From assembly GCA_944324435.1 (NCBI GenBank), contig CALUWH010000004.1, forward strand, positions 31,208 through 95,207: a stretch of 64,000 nt of DNA, in the 5' to 3' direction. This DNA comes from Candidatus Gastranaerophilales bacterium. GTDB lineage: Bacteria; Cyanobacteriota; Vampirovibrionia; Gastranaerophilales; Gastranaerophilaceae. Both the position numbers and the translations under genes were made by a program. Shown one piece after another: positions 42,816 through 51,380 of this stretch. The notes beneath the pieces are model-generated. The model searched no databases, was not told the origin of the DNA, and was given only the letters and a program-made list of their open reading frames with translations. Numbering within the stretch: the first letter of the stretch is position 1; each line of letters opens with the position of its first letter.

Positions 42816-43826
42816 TTAACAAACTCTATTCGTATTCATGCCCTTCAGGTAATCTCTGATATTATTGAAAGTTTCTTCAAGCAAATAATTTACGGTTTCA
42901 TTGGTATTATATGCAATATTGGGTGTTATAACCACATTTGGCATATTAAATAATTTTTGTGTAATAAGTGCGGATTCTACGCAATTGGGCTTGCTGTCCT
43001 TAATCGCATCTTTTAATTCCCCTGGATGAATACATAGAAATTCACATTCTAAAACATCAAGTCCGGCTCCTGCAACTTTTCCACGGATTAGATTATCATA
43101 CAATGCCTTTATATCAATCAGTTCTCCTCTTGCAGTATTGATAATATAAACGCCGTCTTTCATCATATTAAATTGCTCTTCTCCAATCATGTGATAATTA
43201 TCGCCTGTATACGGAATATGCAGAGTAATAATATCAGCCTCTCTTAATAATTTTTCAAGCTCTACATAATGACAAATATTGTCGATTTCCTGATTTTTCA
43301 TATAAGAGTGAACAAGAACATTCATCCCGAAGAAATGCGCAATTTTAGCAACAGCACCTCCGATTGCGCCTGCACCTATTATACCTATTGTCATAGAGTT
43401 TAATGTTCTTCCCTCGTACGCGGAGTTGTCGACTTTTCTGTTTTTAAAATCCATGGCTGCCGGGAGCATGTGTCTTACTAAGCATATAATCAATCCGATT
43501 GCATACTGTGCGACGGCTGTTTTTCCATACTGTTCTATATTTAGAACCGCAATATTTTTTTTCATACAATAACCCACATCTATATGGTCAAAGCCTGTTG
43601 AACGTGTTGCGATAACACGCAAATTCGGAAACTTATTAAGAATTTGTGCAGTAAGGTTAGAAGCCGTAAAGACACTTATCACGTCTGTTTCTTCAACTTG
43701 TTTGTCAGTTAATACAGTTTTTTCATTTAGCGGCTCATTAAAAAAGGTTATTTCAAAATCATTTAATTTATTCTTCTCGAAAAACTCTTTTTCAGTATCT
43801 CTGAAATCAAACATTAACATCTTCAT
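42816..43826 (-). CDS. D-2-hydroxyacid dehydrogenase family protein lacking the catalytic His
   Basis: A 336-aa NAD-dependent 2-hydroxyacid dehydrogenase fold related to D-lactate dehydrogenase: 'ATRSTGFDHID', Rossmann loop 'GIIGAGAIGGAV', 'INTARGELID' (Arg) and 'GAGLDVLECE' (Glu). The usual catalytic His (TPHxAxxT) is replaced: the protein reads 'VITPNIAYNTNE', with Asn at about residue 303. It may therefore have altered or no dehydrogenase activity. An AAAAGGAG site lies ahead of the ATG. Confidence 0.85.
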   Translation of the reverse strand: MKMLMFDFRDTEKEFFEKNKLNDFEITFFNEPLNEKTVLTDKQVEETDVISVFTASNLTAQILNKFPNLRVIATRSTGFDHIDVGYCMKKNIAVLNIEQYGKTAVAQYAIGLIICLVRHMLPAAMDFKNRKVDNSAYEGRTLNSMTIGIIGAGAIGGAVAKIAHFFGMNVLVHSYMKNQEIDNICHYVELEKLLREADIITLHIPYTGDNYHMIGEEQFNMMKDGVYIINTARGELIDIKALYDNLIRGKVAGAGLDVLECEFLCIHPGELKDAIKDSKPNCVESALITQKLFNMPNVVITPNIAYNTNETVNYLLEETFNNIRDYLKGMNTNRVC

Positions 43827-43901
43827 CGCACAATCTCCTTTTAAGAGACAGTATCAATGTTAATAAAACTTTAGCTATTCTACACACAGGCAGTTTTACT
43901 G

Positions 43902-44420
43902 TTATCCCATAATTGCATTAAACAAAGAAACCTGATTAAGCAAATCATGTTTTTGTCCGGCTATATCTATAACCTGATGAGTATAAGAAAGCTGTCTGCC
44001 TAAAGCAGTATTTTTTGCGGAAGAATAATCTGAGCCCCGAGCAAGCAGCGCTTTATATTCTTCTTGATGCTCTGCAGACATTGAGGACAAATCTTTTCCG
44101 TATTCTTTGACAAAACTCATTCTTTCTTTTCTGTTTGCTCTAACACCTGCAATGTTGAAATCAAAAACCTGTCCCCAAAAACTTGCATTTTCTTTGGCCT
44201 TATTAAGCTGTTCAGTTACTTTATCAAGCTTTTTGGTGTAATATTCCGCGAGTTCCTCCTTTTTATCATTAACGCCGAACAGGTCGTTCCAATCAACAAC
44301 TTTCGTTTCACCATCAATAACGATAGTACATTTGCCGGTAAATTTGTCATAAGTTTTTACCGTCACTTCCCGGCCGTCATAATATGCTCGTTGATTAAGA
44401 TTATTCGTTACTGGTGTCAT
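43902..44420 (-). CDS. Hypothetical helical protein
   Basis: A 172-aa soluble protein. A short beta N-terminus ('YDGREVTVKTYDKFTGKCTIVIDGETKVVDW', an SH3-like or KOW-like strand pattern, residues about 14-44) is followed by two long predicted helices (about 54-85 and 95-165). It has no signal peptide. Stands alone with its own leader. The gap 44421-44668 shows no gene, only AT-rich sequence. No family recognised. Confidence 0.65.
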   Translation of the reverse strand: MTPVTNNLNQRAYYDGREVTVKTYDKFTGKCTIVIDGETKVVDWNDLFGVNDKKEELAEYYTKKLDKVTEQLNKAKENASFWGQVFDFNIAGVRANRKERMSFVKEYGKDLSSMSAEHQEEYKALLARGSDYSSAKNTALGRQLSYTHQVIDIAGQKHDLLNQVSLFNAIMG

Positions 44421-44668
44421 AATTATCCTCTTTATTATATAAAGTCTTTTTGTTTGAAAAAATTGCCTTTTTTGAATATAAAAACTTAATATTTCTTAAT
44501 CAGCAGCAAAGGGTGCTTTGTTTAAACTTATGAAATACTCTGCAATGACAAGCAAAAAACAGACAAAGTGGGCTCCCTACTCATAACACCACATGTTAAG
44601 TCAGGACAAAACGTTGCAAAATCTTCCAATCTCATGTAAAATTGAAACCGTAGGATTATAGAGAACGA

Positions 44669-46012
44669 ATGAATCTGACAGATATATTTATAAATATTTT
44701 CATTATTGCATTTTTACTCTTTGTTAACGGTTTTTTTGTAGCTGCAGAGTTTTCTCTGGTAAAAGTCAGAAAAACTCGTTTAGAACAACTTTGTAATGAA
44801 GGTAACTATCAGGCAAAAAAAGCGTTGAAGCTCGTAAATAATGTTAATAAGATGCTTGCTGCCGCTCAACTCGGGGTTACGATTGCAAGTATTGCGTTAG
44901 GCTGGGTCGCAGAAGCTACTATCGTTCAACTTATTGAACCTGTAATAAATCTTTTACCGCTTGCCAACAGTGTTGTAACTGCTCACGTCATAGCGGTGCC
45001 GATTTCATTTATACTTGTAACTTATTTTCATGTACTTTTAGGAGAACAACTTCCTAAATGTGTTTCATTAAGACATCCCGAGACACTGGCATTATTAATA
45101 TCAACGCCGATGGATATGTTTATAACCGTTTTTAAGCCTTTTGTATGGCTACTGCAGGTTTCCGGAGACAAGATTCTTGCGGCTTGCCATGCTAACTCGG
45201 AAGATGCATCTCTGGTTCATTCGACAGAAGAACTGGATATGCTAGTAGATGCAAGCTACAATGAAGGTGTTTTGAACGAAACGGAAGCAGAGATGCTTCA
45301 TAACATGTTCAAATTCTCAGACCTGCTGGCTAAGCAGGTTATGATTCCAAGAACAGATATGGTTTGTATTCCGAGCGATATTTCGTATGAAGAACTTAAT
45401 AAGGTTGCATTAAATAACCAGTATACAAGATATCCTGTTTATGAAGAAAATATCGATAAAATTTTAGGGTTTATTCATGTCAAAGACTTATATTCTTTGT
45501 CCATGAAAAAAGAAAGTTTTTCAATGGATAAACTTATACGCCCTTTGATGCTTGTTCCGGAGACAATGACACTTGATAATTTAATCATAGAATTTAAGAA
45601 ATTGCATTCTCAAATGGCGGTTGTAATTGATGAGTTTGGAGGCACATCCGGCCTAATTACACTTGAAGATGTTCTGGAAGAGATAATTGGGGATGTTCAA
45701 GATGAATTTGATGAAGATACGGAAGTTGATATAAAAGAGGTTGCGGAAAATACTTATATTGCAAATGCAATGATGAGAATTGACGAGTTTTGCGACTTTT
45801 TTGATCTTAAAGAATCAAATTTTGAAGAAGATGATGTTGATACGATTGCCGGGCTTGTCGTTAAACTTCTGGGCAGAATTGCAAATGTTGGTGATTCGGT
45901 TTCTGATAATGGTCTAACCTTTACTGTTATTGAAGTTGACGGGGCAAGAATTACAAAACTCCAAATTTATAAAGAACCGGTGACGGAAGCTGAAGAAACC
46001 GAAGAAGCTTGA
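44669..46012 (+). CDS. CNNM/CorC (HlyC) family transporter-associated protein
   Basis: A 447-aa protein with the standard order: DUF21/CNNM membrane domain (about residues 1-200, four helices, 'NGFFVAAEFSLVKVRKTRLEQL', 'LLGEQLPKCVSLRHPE'), a CBS pair (about 215-340, 'MIPRTDMVCIPSD', 'FGGTSGLITLEDVLEEIIGDVQDEFD') and a C-terminal CorC_HlyC domain. Members are linked to Mg2+/Co2+ efflux. Weak ribosome-binding site (GAGAA). Confidence 0.92.
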   Translation: MNLTDIFINIFIIAFLLFVNGFFVAAEFSLVKVRKTRLEQLCNEGNYQAKKALKLVNNVNKMLAAAQLGVTIASIALGWVAEATIVQLIEPVINLLPLANSVVTAHVIAVPISFILVTYFHVLLGEQLPKCVSLRHPETLALLISTPMDMFITVFKPFVWLLQVSGDKILAACHANSEDASLVHSTEELDMLVDASYNEGVLNETEAEMLHNMFKFSDLLAKQVMIPRTDMVCIPSDISYEELNKVALNNQYTRYPVYEENIDKILGFIHVKDLYSLSMKKESFSMDKLIRPLMLVPETMTLDNLIIEFKKLHSQMAVVIDEFGGTSGLITLEDVLEEIIGDVQDEFDEDTEVDIKEVAENTYIANAMMRIDEFCDFFDLKESNFEEDDVDTIAGLVVKLLGRIANVGDSVSDNGLTFTVIEVDGARITKLQIYKEPVTEAEETEEA

Positions 46013-46054
46013 TTGGTATAAAATCCGATTCTTCTTGAATCCAACTCAGGTTAT

Positions 46055-46140
46055 TTGTAAAGTTTTGTAAAATTAAATATCTTTTTTGAAATTTAACTTG
46101 AGTATAAATACTTTATATATACATAAGACATTAACAAAGC
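46055..46140 (+). promoter_or_regulatory. TGTAA-N5-TGTAA element and AT-rich promoter region, site A
   Basis: TTGTAAAGTTTTGTAA (46055-46070) is followed by TTTTTTGAAATTTAA and CTTTATATATA...TAAGACA. The same blocks in the same order occur on the minus strand at 59836-59760. No ORF starts downstream on the plus strand; a terminator follows at 46183. Confidence 0.5.
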
Positions 46141-46207
46141 TTAGACACGAGAAACGAGAGAGAGAAAAAAAGAGACAAAAAACTTCCCCCTCGGGGAAGC
46201 TTTTTTT
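46120..46207 (+). ncRNA. Candidate short non-coding transcript ending at the aroQ terminator
   Basis: Between the site-A promoter region and the terminator is a purine-rich, apparently unstructured stretch (46148-46180, GAGAAACGAGAGAGAG type) and then the terminator hairpin. It has no start codon with a ribosome-binding site. The promoter homology with the region upstream of the 57-aa gene is the main argument that it is transcribed. The exact 5' end is a guess. Confidence 0.35.
46183..46207. terminator. Bidirectional terminator
   Basis: Arms CTTCCCC (46183-46189) and GGGGAAG (46193-46199) with a CTC loop, six A before and seven T after. It serves the plus-strand transcript and, on the other strand, aroQ, whose stop codon overlaps the T-run. 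Confidence 0.9.
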
Positions 46208-46637
46208 AATGTAAGTAATTAACAAGTCCTTCCAGTGCGAGGATGTAACTTAGTTCCTTGAAACCTACAACCTGAGCAACGCATACCCCCGAAAGCAGAG
46301 ATGTATGACGAAATTCTTCGCGAGCATGAATATTGGTCATATGAATTTCAACTGTTGGAATCGCAGTAGCAGCAATTGCGTCACGGATTACTACACTTGT
46401 ATGAGTGTAACCGCCTGCGTTTATTAGGATTCCATCGTAAGCCCCCTTGGCCGCTTGAATTTTGTCTACAATATCACCTTCATGGTTACTCTGCCAAGCA
46501 TCGACTTCTGCTCCGAGTTCACGAGCTCTGGAAATAACAGAATTCTCAATATCTTTGAGAGTTGTTGTTCCGTACTTTTCTGGTTCTCTTTGCCCGAGCA
46601 TATTAAGGTTCGCACCATTAATCAATAAAATTTTCAT
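46206..46637 (-). CDS. aroQ: 3-dehydroquinate dehydratase, type II
   Basis: A 143-aa shikimate-pathway enzyme. Motifs: 'INGANLNMLGQREPEKYG' at the N-terminus (catalytic Arg and Tyr region), 'WQSNHEGDIVDKI', 'INAGGYTHTSVVIRDAI' and 'VEIHMTNIHAREEFRHTS' (catalytic His). An AAAGGTG site precedes the ATG. Divergent from the RWYD-folE2 pair. Confidence 0.96.
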   Translation of the reverse strand: MKILLINGANLNMLGQREPEKYGTTTLKDIENSVISRARELGAEVDAWQSNHEGDIVDKIQAAKGAYDGILINAGGYTHTSVVIRDAIAATAIPTVEIHMTNIHAREEFRHTSLLSGVCVAQVVGFKELSYILALEGLVNYLH

Positions 46638-46702
46638 AATCTTACACCTTTTATTAATAACAATTTTATACTACAATAATACTACAAGAATGCGAGGAAA
46701 AA

Positions 46703-47026
46703 ATGATTAACAAACGCTGGTATGATAAAGACCCTATCTTAAAAGAAGCTTTAGAACTTTTACGTCTTTCTCCTGATGAGACAAAAAGCGAGGCTGCAAA
46801 TTTTATGCTTAAGCTTCAAGAACAAGTTGCCGGCGAAGTTATCGAGCATGTATACGACATTATCAATACTTATCAGGGTAAAGGCAACCGTTGGTATGAT
46901 AATGACCCTATGATGCTAAAGGCTGTTGAACTCTTAAGAAATGCGCCTCCGAAGGTTCAAAGAGTCGCTGCTTTAAAACTCCTCATTGCACTTGAACAAA
47001 AGAGCTTTGAGGGAGTTGAAATCTAG
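46703..47026 (+). CDS. RWYD-repeat protein 2
   Basis: A 107-aa protein built of two units, 'NKRWYDKDPILKEALELL' (residues 3-20) and 'NRWYDNDPMMLKAVELL' (about 66-82), each followed by a helical stretch ending in a Leu/Ala-rich segment. It has the same length and plan as the protein at 20113-20436. Its stop abuts the folE2 start, so the two are probably co-translated. Weak GAGG ribosome-binding site. No family recognised. Confidence 0.8.
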   Translation: MINKRWYDKDPILKEALELLRLSPDETKSEAANFMLKLQEQVAGEVIEHVYDIINTYQGKGNRWYDNDPMMLKAVELLRNAPPKVQRVAALKLLIALEQKSFEGVEI

Positions 47027-47818
47027 ATGAAAGATGTTCAAAATCAGTCTGACTCCAGAGGGGTTGATATACAAAAAGTCGGTATTAAAGGAATTGAGAT
47101 TCCTTTAATTATACAGCGCAAAGATAAAGAAGATATTGTAATATATTCATCGGCTACAGCAGGTGTCTCTTTGCCTTCTCATTATAAAGGCACGCACATG
47201 TCCCGTTTTGTTGAGGTTTTGAACGAATGGCGGAGAAAACATACTCTAGGCGTTGATATTAAAGGTTGTGTTGAAGCTATTATAAACAGGCTCAATGCAA
47301 AAAGCGGGTATTTAAAATTTGATTTTAAGTATTTTATTGATAAAAAGGCGCCTGTAACGGGAATTTCTGCACCTATGTGCTATGACTGTTTTTTTGAAGG
47401 TATTTTGGATAATTATGGAGAAGAGGATGAAGAATACAGATTTTTCCTCGGTGTTAAAGTCCCTGTAACGACGCTGTGCCCTTGTTCTAAAGAAATCTCA
47501 GACTATGGAGCGCATAACCAGCGAGCTATTGTGTCTGTTAAGATAACCTATCCTGAGGATGAACATATTTGGCTTGAGGATTTGGTTAAGGATATTGAAC
47601 AGTGCGCTTCTTGCGAACTTTATCCGCTTTTGAAACGAGAAGATGAAAAATATGTTACGGAAAGGGCGTATAACAATCCAAAATTTGTTGAAGATGTTTT
47701 AAGAGACGTTGTACTGCTTTTAAGGAAAAATGAAATTATTGATTCTTTTGAAGTCGAATGTGAATCTTTAGAAAGTATTCACAATCATTCAGCCTGGGCT
47801 TATCAGGCAGAAGGGTAA
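47027..47818 (+). CDS. folE2: GTP cyclohydrolase FolE2 (type IB)
   Basis: A 263-aa enzyme forming 7,8-dihydroneopterin triphosphate for folate (and queuosine precursors). Family signature 'VPVTTLCPCSKEISDYGAHNQRA' with the catalytic Cys is complete, as are 'GTHMSRFVEVLN' and 'IHNHSAWA'. FolE2 can work without zinc, using other metals. It starts right after the RWYD gene stop. tgt later in the window fits a need for queuosine chemistry. Confidence 0.94.
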   Translation: MKDVQNQSDSRGVDIQKVGIKGIEIPLIIQRKDKEDIVIYSSATAGVSLPSHYKGTHMSRFVEVLNEWRRKHTLGVDIKGCVEAIINRLNAKSGYLKFDFKYFIDKKAPVTGISAPMCYDCFFEGILDNYGEEDEEYRFFLGVKVPVTTLCPCSKEISDYGAHNQRAIVSVKITYPEDEHIWLEDLVKDIEQCASCELYPLLKREDEKYVTERAYNNPKFVEDVLRDVVLLLRKNEIIDSFEVECESLESIHNHSAWAYQAEG

Positions 47819-47888
47819 AAAGATTCGGCCCCCTTGTATTTAAACTATTATGGTTCTATAATATTTCTTATAAAGGACATTCGGGGAA

Positions 47889-49700
47889 ATGAAGAGCAGA
47901 GTCTGGTTATTCATAGTTATACTGATAACTTTCATGTGTAATATTGTTTTTGCACATGATGTTTATTCTCCATACGTTCCTCAAAATAATGAAGTTATAT
48001 TTAACCAATCAATGTTTAAAATTGACGTAATAGACCCCAAAGTAAGTACCAATTGGAAAGGTTTAAACTATCCCGGATTAAGAGGAAACAACCAGCTTGT
48101 AATCTACACCCCTGCTTTTGGTTACAGAACAAATACCAATGAGTATGGCACTGAGGCTATTGTTACAGGCGATACCGTAACTTCTTTAAGCGGTGCAGAC
48201 TCTCTTATTCCGGCTAACGGTTTTGTCATAAGCGGACACGGGCTTGCAAAAAAATGGATTAATGAAAATATTATGGTGGGTACTAAAATATCCATAGATT
48301 TAAACAAAAATGTCATTACCTCTTATATAACTTCGGACACTTTTCTATACACTGCGAGAGAGCGTATAAGAGAAGTTCAGGAAATGATGCTTTATTACGC
48401 CCAAAACTCCTCAAGTTACAATATAAAAAGGACCCAGCAGAATATTCAAAAAGCTAATGACTATATAGAAAAGGCGCAGAAAAACAGTGACGATTCTCAA
48501 AAATACGCGTCAAGAGCAATAGAATATGCAGATCTTGCAATGTCAACTGTTATCCCATTCAATCCCGGTGAATTAAAGGGAGTTTGGATTCGGCCGACGT
48601 ATTATAATTCAAAAGACATAATTAAAGTTTTGGATTCATTATATAACTCAGGGATTAACAATATTTTCCTTGAGACTTATTATCACGGCAAAACTATATT
48701 CCCGTCACGGACTATGGAAAGGTATGGATTTATAAAACAAAATGAAGAGTTTGTTGGATTTGACCCTTTAAGAGTTTGGATAACAGAAGCTCATAAACGT
48801 AAGATAAAAGTTCATATCTGGTTTGAAACTTTCTATGTCGGCAATAAACCTCCTGAGACGAATCCGGAATATATTCTCGCCAAACGTCCCGAGTGGGCAA
48901 ACTGTCAGAAACAAAATGCCGACTCTTCAACAATTGCATATTCAATATCAGAACATAACGGCTACTTTATTGACCCTGCAAACCCTCAGGTTCAGACTTT
49001 CTTGTATGAACTTTTAGGCGAAATTATTACCAAGTATCAGCCTGATGGGATTAATCTTGACTATATAAGATATCCGCAGTCTCTTGCTGCAACTTACCCG
49101 ACATACGACTTATCCAATTGGGGGTATACAAAGTATGCACGCCAGGAATTTCAACGTATGTATGGCGTTGATCCGATTGTTTTAAGACCAAATGATTCTC
49201 TCTGGTATTATTGGAAGTTCTACAGATGTAATAAGATTACAGGATTTGTCAGAAAAGTAAGCGTATTATGCAGGGCAAACAATGTAATGCTTACGGCTGT
49301 TATTTTTCCGAATAGAACTGTTGCTTTAGATACAAAACTTCAGGATTGGAGAAATTGGTCTAAAAATAATTTTATAGACGGCTTTACACCGCTGTTTTTA
49401 ACATGTGATGCCAAAACTGCCATGAATCTTATGGATGAAATTCTCAGAAATAAATCCGCAAGCACAAAGTTATACGCAGGCTTGTTTGTAACATTTATGA
49501 ACGGTTCAACTTCCGATTTAATAAAACAGGTTCATGCTGCAAGGAAATATTGCTTAAATGGGCTTATAATATTTGATTATGCCCACTTAAATGAGACATA
49601 TCTGAATACTCTAACTGAAAGTATATTTAAACCGGTTAGGAAAGAGGTTGTCATAACTGAATCAATGGCACCTAAAAATACTAAAAAGGATAAAAAATAG
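47889..49700 (+). CDS. Exported GH10-like (GHL10/DUF187) glycoside hydrolase
   Basis: A 603-aa protein with a signal peptide (WLFIVILITFMCNIVFA). Residues about 25-150 are a beta-rich domain, about 155-225 a helical linker ('ARERIREVQEMMLYYAQNS'), and about 230-590 a TIM barrel of the family-10-like type: 'GELKGVWIRPTYYNS', 'HIWFETFYVG', 'PDGINLDYIRYPQS' and 'DGFTPLFLTC'. Such enzymes are lipoprotein- or envelope-associated and act on peptidoglycan-type or other glycans. A GGGG-rich leader precedes the ATG. Confidence 0.88.
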   Translation: MKSRVWLFIVILITFMCNIVFAHDVYSPYVPQNNEVIFNQSMFKIDVIDPKVSTNWKGLNYPGLRGNNQLVIYTPAFGYRTNTNEYGTEAIVTGDTVTSLSGADSLIPANGFVISGHGLAKKWINENIMVGTKISIDLNKNVITSYITSDTFLYTARERIREVQEMMLYYAQNSSSYNIKRTQQNIQKANDYIEKAQKNSDDSQKYASRAIEYADLAMSTVIPFNPGELKGVWIRPTYYNSKDIIKVLDSLYNSGINNIFLETYYHGKTIFPSRTMERYGFIKQNEEFVGFDPLRVWITEAHKRKIKVHIWFETFYVGNKPPETNPEYILAKRPEWANCQKQNADSSTIAYSISEHNGYFIDPANPQVQTFLYELLGEIITKYQPDGINLDYIRYPQSLAATYPTYDLSNWGYTKYARQEFQRMYGVDPIVLRPNDSLWYYWKFYRCNKITGFVRKVSVLCRANNVMLTAVIFPNRTVALDTKLQDWRNWSKNNFIDGFTPLFLTCDAKTAMNLMDEILRNKSASTKLYAGLFVTFMNGSTSDLIKQVHAARKYCLNGLIIFDYAHLNETYLNTLTESIFKPVRKEVVITESMAPKNTKKDKK

Positions 49701-49891
49701 TGACTGATGAAAATCATAAACGGCAATATCTTGGAATTTGGTTTGAATGCTGCCACACTTATGGCAGACTTTATAAAAATAAAGAAGGCACTGCTTATGT
49801 AGGAAGATGTCCGCATTGTTTAAGACCGGTGCATGTAAGAATCGGTAAAGACGGTGAAGGTACAAGCAGGAGATTCTTTAGAGGAAGCTAA
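49700..49891 (+). CDS. Small zinc-ribbon-like protein
   Basis: A 63-aa protein starting at GTG 49700, which overlaps the last base of the upstream stop codon; AAGGAT lies 10 nt upstream. It contains 'WFECCHTYGRLYKNKEG' and 'YVGRCPHCLRPVHVRIG', giving a likely Cys/His metal site from CCH and CPHC. The tail is Arg/Gly-rich. Possibly conserved across the lineage; function unknown. Confidence 0.75.
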   Translation: MTDENHKRQYLGIWFECCHTYGRLYKNKEGTAYVGRCPHCLRPVHVRIGKDGEGTSRRFFRGS

Positions 49892-49916
49892 TATTTTATA
49901 ATTATAAGGGGGCGCT

Positions 49917-51152
49917 ATGAGCTTAGGAGAATTAAGAAAAGAGAATGAAGTTTTAGATATTTTTTGTAACCTTGTATCAATACCATCACCATCTTTGAAA
50001 GAGGAAAAAGTGATTGAATGGATTCTTGATTTTTGTGCAAAAAATAATATTGAAGCAAGAAAAGACTCATACGGAAACGTTTATATTAATGTTCCGGCAA
50101 CGGACAGCTCAAAAGAGCCTATAATGTTATCCTCTCATATGGATGTTGTTGGCGATGACAGCCCTGTTAATATATATCTGGACGGTGATTATATAAAAGC
50201 GAAAGGCAGAACTCTCGGTGCTGATGATAAAGTCGGCGTTGCGTGCGCTTTAATGCTGGCAAAAGAATTATCAATGGCGGATTTTAAACACGGAGGTTTG
50301 GAAATCACATTTACAAGAGATGAAGAATCCGGCATGAGTGGAGTTGAGCATGTTGAATATGATAAAATTAAATCAAAGTACATTTTGGTGTGCGACGCAG
50401 ACAAACTCGGACAATTACAGATTTCCGGGGCAAGCTATACAAATGCAAAGATTACCGTAAAAGCTCTAAAAGGCGGCCATTCAGGAATCGATATAGGTGA
50501 CAGCACCAGACTTAATGCTGCTAAACTAATTGCGGAACTTATTGCCGAATTTCCTCAAGGTGCCTACTATACAGACGAGACAGGCGTAATTACTTCCTGC
50601 AACATAGGAGCTATTGTAGCCGGCGGAATCCAAAATTCCGTAGCTTCTATTGTTGAAAACGGAATTAAGACAAATGATTACATATCAGAGATTATGAAAA
50701 AGACCTCTACAAATGTTATTAATACTCTTGGTATGGCCTCTTATTCAATAAGAAGTGCAAGTGTTCAAAAGGAAAATGAATTAAAAGCTTTGATGCAAAG
50801 TATTGTTGATAGATTTAATGAGAAATATCAAGGGCTTGCAGAAGCCTCCATTGAATTTGAAATACACCTGCTTCCGTTTGAAAAAGCTGAAGATGACAGG
50901 ATTGAAAAAGTTCATACAAAGGCTTGTGAAATGGCAGGGATTAAAAACGATATTTCATCATTTCACGCAGGCGCTGAAACTCACATTTACTGCCACAATA
51001 AAAATAAGAACGGTGAGACATTTATGCCGTCACTTTTAGGGCTTGCTGATGTGTATAATATGCACTCTGCAGCGGAAATGGTTGACTATAAAACTATAAT
51101 CAAAGGATATGAAGTCATAAAAAATACTTTCTTAGTATTTAATGAAAACTAG
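49917..51152 (+). CDS. M20 family metallopeptidase (PepT-like)
   Basis: A 411-aa di-zinc aminopeptidase-type enzyme. Metal and catalytic residues are in place: 'LSSHMDVVGD', 'LGADDKVGVACAL', 'FTRDEESGMSGVEH' (catalytic Glu), 'VCDADK' and 'NMHSAAEMVDY'. An inserted dimerisation domain spans about residues 195-305. Probably a tripeptidase or dipeptidase in the cytoplasm. GGGGGCGC precedes the ATG. Confidence 0.92.
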   Translation: MSLGELRKENEVLDIFCNLVSIPSPSLKEEKVIEWILDFCAKNNIEARKDSYGNVYINVPATDSSKEPIMLSSHMDVVGDDSPVNIYLDGDYIKAKGRTLGADDKVGVACALMLAKELSMADFKHGGLEITFTRDEESGMSGVEHVEYDKIKSKYILVCDADKLGQLQISGASYTNAKITVKALKGGHSGIDIGDSTRLNAAKLIAELIAEFPQGAYYTDETGVITSCNIGAIVAGGIQNSVASIVENGIKTNDYISEIMKKTSTNVINTLGMASYSIRSASVQKENELKALMQSIVDRFNEKYQGLAEASIEFEIHLLPFEKAEDDRIEKVHTKACEMAGIKNDISSFHAGAETHIYCHNKNKNGETFMPSLLGLADVYNMHSAAEMVDYKTIIKGYEVIKNTFLVFNEN

Positions 51153-51197
51153 CAAATTATTTTTTTAGAAGTTTTAAACTAAAAAAAGGAAATTAAT

Positions 51198-51380
51198 ATG
51201 CTCAAAACAAATCCTGTAAAATTCGCAAAAAGTTTATACTATGCAAACACTACAAAAATTCCTCATAAGATTCAGCCAAGACCTTTTAAAGCTGATGTAT
51301 TTATGCCTGCCTCACAAAAACATATTAAAACAAATTTTTGTAAAAAAGTCGGTAACTTTTTTAGAACTCTGTTTAAATAA
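51198..51380 (+). CDS. Small basic protein with PFKA motif
   Basis: A 60-aa very basic protein with an AAAGGAA site. It carries 'QPRPFKADVFMPASQ', closely matching the 'STPFKAQIYSPKKS' segment of the hydrolase at 19210. It has no signal peptide or membrane helix and ends in a Lys/Arg/Phe-rich tail. It overlaps the convergent homocitrate-synthase-like gene by 8 nt. Function unknown. Confidence 0.6.
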   Translation: MLKTNPVKFAKSLYYANTTKIPHKIQPRPFKADVFMPASQKHIKTNFCKKVGNFFRTLFK

